Program-made: the position numbers and the translations under genes
The notes under the pieces: model-generated
Databases searched by the model: none
What the model was told of the DNA's origin: nothing
The model's input: the letters and a program-made list of their open reading frames with translations, nothing else
DNA from: Lachnospiraceae bacterium
GTDB lineage: Bacteria > Bacillota > Clostridia > Lachnospirales > Lachnospiraceae
Length of the DNA: 64,000 nt
Assembly (NCBI GenBank): GCA_024698705.1
Contig: JAILQX010000046.1
Coordinates: 1 to 64,000 of the forward strand
Direction: 5' to 3'
Part shown: piece by piece, positions 63,409 through 64,000 of the stretch
Layout of the letters: every line of letters begins with the position of its first letter
Numbering within the stretch: the first letter of the stretch is position 1

Positions 63409-64000
63409 ATGAAAAAGGGAATTAGCGGTTTTAACAGGACAATGCTGATATTACTCAGTACGATACTCATTTCGATATCCGTATTGCTTGTGGTATTATT
63501 TGTGGAAGATTCTACGATGATAGTGGAATACGGCGGTATAAACAAAACGTATTTTATACCTTTTTATGAACGTGACAATACCGAATACGAAGATTCTGAG
63601 ATATTTGATTACATATACAGGAGCAGTGTGGAAGATATCATCAGAATGTGCGTTATCAAAAATCAGATGGAGACAGACGGTTCCTATGACCCTAAGAAGG
63701 AGATCGATATATCCGCTTTCGCCAACAGGAATTCGGTGGTATACGATAAGGAACTCACGGCGACCTATTACCTCGACGATCTTATCAACTGGGGCAACAA
63801 GAGCTTTGACATGCAGGAAGTTAATTCGGAGACCATGCCATTCGATGTCGACACGGATACGGTTTCTATACTTGTATCAAGATACAAATCCGTTGAAGGT
63901 AAGGATCTTATTTCCTACGCCGAAAATATGGATGAATACAACATACTTGTCGGCAATCTCAAAGCCACAGCAGAGTCACTTTTCAACAATTATGTCGAGT
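63409..64000 (+). CDS. Probable sensor histidine kinase, N-terminal part only
   Basis: Open from ATG 63409 to the window end, 197 residues. It has one membrane helix near residues 10-30 (MLILLSTILISISVLLVVLF), then a long extracytoplasmic region rich in Asp, Glu and Tyr. No kinase motif is reached. The call rests on its place right after an OmpR-type regulator, with AAAGAGGG before the ATG, and on the helix-plus-sensor-domain layout. A different membrane protein cannot be ruled out. Confidence 0.7.
   Translation, partial: MKKGISGFNRTMLILLSTILISISVLLVVLFVEDSTMIVEYGGINKTYFIPFYERDNTEYEDSEIFDYIYRSSVEDIIRMCVIKNQMETDGSYDPKKEIDISAFANRNSVVYDKELTATYYLDDLINWGNKSFDMQEVNSETMPFDVDTDTVSILVSRYKSVEGKDLISYAENMDEYNILVGNLKATAESLFNNYVE

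Overview
The window is a typical low-GC Firmicutes chromosome segment, most likely from the Lachnospiraceae (a Butyrivibrio, Pseudobutyrivibrio or Coprococcus-like anaerobe). The basis is gene content and order: groESL, relA/MBL hydrolase/hemZ, hisS-aspS, a UPF0237 ACT protein beside a UPF0210/PFL-like protein, rpmF-plsX-acpP-rnc-smc-ftsY, and ylxM-ffh-rpsP-khpA-rimM-trmD-rplS-lepB-rbgA-rnhB-ylqG/ylqH-like-yraN. A GH43 xylosidase fits a plant-fibre degrader. The genus is inference. I see no rRNA, tRNA, CRISPR array, transposase, integrase or prophage gene.

Layout. 1-1625 (minus) is an ABC-F ATPase cut by the window edge. 1811-3773 is groES-groEL. 3908-7416 is a heterodimeric ABC exporter. 7497-13680 carries apt, relA, an MBL hydrolase, hemZ and an iron alcohol dehydrogenase. 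13691-25851 is the accessory block: a two-component system with a membrane-anchored partner (minus strand), diverging from a six-gene plus-strand operon (lipoprotein, two adaptor lipoproteins, a double-FtsX permease, two ATPases). 25864-34345 holds rlmH, a small membrane protein, a CbiE/CbiT-like protein, hisS, aspS, a zinc-finger anti-sigma-like protein, polA and coaE. 34335-42963 holds an FtsA-like ATPase, a WalJ-like hydrolase, ACT and PFL-like proteins, GH43, tmcAL (minus) and pta. 43101-62591 is the long core run for translation, lipid synthesis, chromosome and secretion functions. 62696-64000 starts another two-component system, cut by the window end.

Most of the window is housekeeping. 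The strongest candidate for something unusual is the 13.7-25.9 kb block, a MacAB/YknXYZ-like exporter in which every part is doubled: two ATPases, a permease with two FtsX cores in one chain, and three adaptor modules, two of them fused. Its sensor system diverges from it across a near-perfect 18-bp inverted repeat whose two arms contain the -35 hexamers of both divergent promoters. This suggests one regulator, probably the adjacent OmpR-type protein, acting on both operons. The second ATPase also ends in an AbrB-like sequence. Other points of interest are an orphan, apparently catalytically dead CbiE/CbiT-like protein, a free FlhB C-tail beside a FliK-like protein with no flagellar genes in view, a long FtsA-like protein with beta-grasp-like repeats, an ABC-F protein with a degenerate second P-loop, and several symmetric promoter elements.

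All calls come from reading the sequence and the supplied translations. No database search was run. Promoters and hairpins were located by eye.
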